A stretch of 64,000 nucleotides of DNA, from contig NZ_CP125380.1 in assembly GCF_034009455.1 (NCBI RefSeq), positions 5,345,501 to 5,409,500 of the forward strand. Direction: 5' to 3'. Numbering within the stretch: the first letter of the stretch is position 1; every line of letters begins with the position of its first letter. The DNA comes from Pseudomonas sp. P5_109 (GTDB taxonomy: Bacteria > Pseudomonadota > Gammaproteobacteria > Pseudomonadales > Pseudomonadaceae). The position numbers and the translations under genes were made by a program. The notes under the pieces were generated by a model. The model worked only from the letters and a program-made list of their open reading frames with translations, made no database searches and was not told the origin of the DNA. Below, piece after piece: positions 63,998 through 64,000 of this stretch.

Positions 63998-64000
63998 AGA

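Overview
The window looks like the chromosome of a Pseudomonas of the P. fluorescens group. Evidence is the high GC content, gene runs that match P. aeruginosa PAO1 order (murB-ptp-kdsB-trm112-lpxK-exbD-exbB-comEC; yadG/yadH-GST-fadE-PA2817 family; DUF4892-GST-hydrolases-acyl-CoA synthetase-sixA-gpsA-hybrid kinase-fabA-fabB; DUF2058-mazG-relA-rlmD-cysM), and many REP/REPIN palindromes of the kind found in P. fluorescens. Most of the window is core housekeeping DNA. The unusual material lies in the joints between these blocks.

Layout. 1-2752: an isoquinoline 1-oxidoreductase-like molybdenum hydroxylase pair, with the large subunit cut by the window edge. 2962-3897: a tandem array of seven REPIN units. 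4012-10866: a tightly overlapping minus-strand cell-envelope operon (ExbB/ExbD, LpxK, KdsB, MurB) with comEC upstream. 11001-17970: DUF2062 protein, YadG/YadH ABC exporter, GST, transglutaminase-like protein, FadE and a PA2817-family protein. 18060-18812: a second REPIN array in the opposite orientation. 18848-23538: LysR regulator, free-standing AlaX editing protein, and a reduced Tad/Flp pilus locus (secretin, TadD-like lipoprotein, DUF3613) that lacks the motor and platform genes. 23571-24306: three Gly-Glu tRNA pairs with a strong promoter and one terminator. 24588-27230: a conserved membrane protein whose terminator was separated from it by a class C-like group II intron. 27284-27383: a single REPIN unit with the same flanks as the arrays. 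27605-36268: chemoreceptor, MocR-type regulator, SDR, MDR oxidoreductase, pyrF and a two-component system. 36451-52340: AI-2E-family transporter, DUF4892, GST, two hydrolases, thioesterase, acyl-CoA synthetase, SixA, DUF4389, GpsA, a TonB receptor/periplasmic protein/hybrid kinase operon, and FabA-FabB. 52697-60240: a small protein, a divergent nitrilase-like protein in an AT-rich patch, DUF2058, MazG, RelA, RlmD, CysM. 60241-61720: an AT-rich patch with two unrecognised genes. 61721-63788: a two-component system. The last bases carry a ribosome binding site for a plus-strand gene that starts just outside the window, likely gacS by synteny.

How the parts work together. The lipid A, peptidoglycan and KDO genes are translationally coupled through stop/start overlaps. 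The fabA-fabB pair follows a sensor operon in which a TonB-dependent outer-membrane receptor, a periplasmic binding protein and a hybrid histidine kinase are almost contiguous. By position the kinase corresponds to PA1611, a RetS partner in P. aeruginosa. The most interesting structural signal is the family of REPIN arrays: three loci sit immediately downstream of rho-independent terminators and share flanking sequence beyond the REPIN itself, and both arrays have grown partly by duplication of two-unit blocks.
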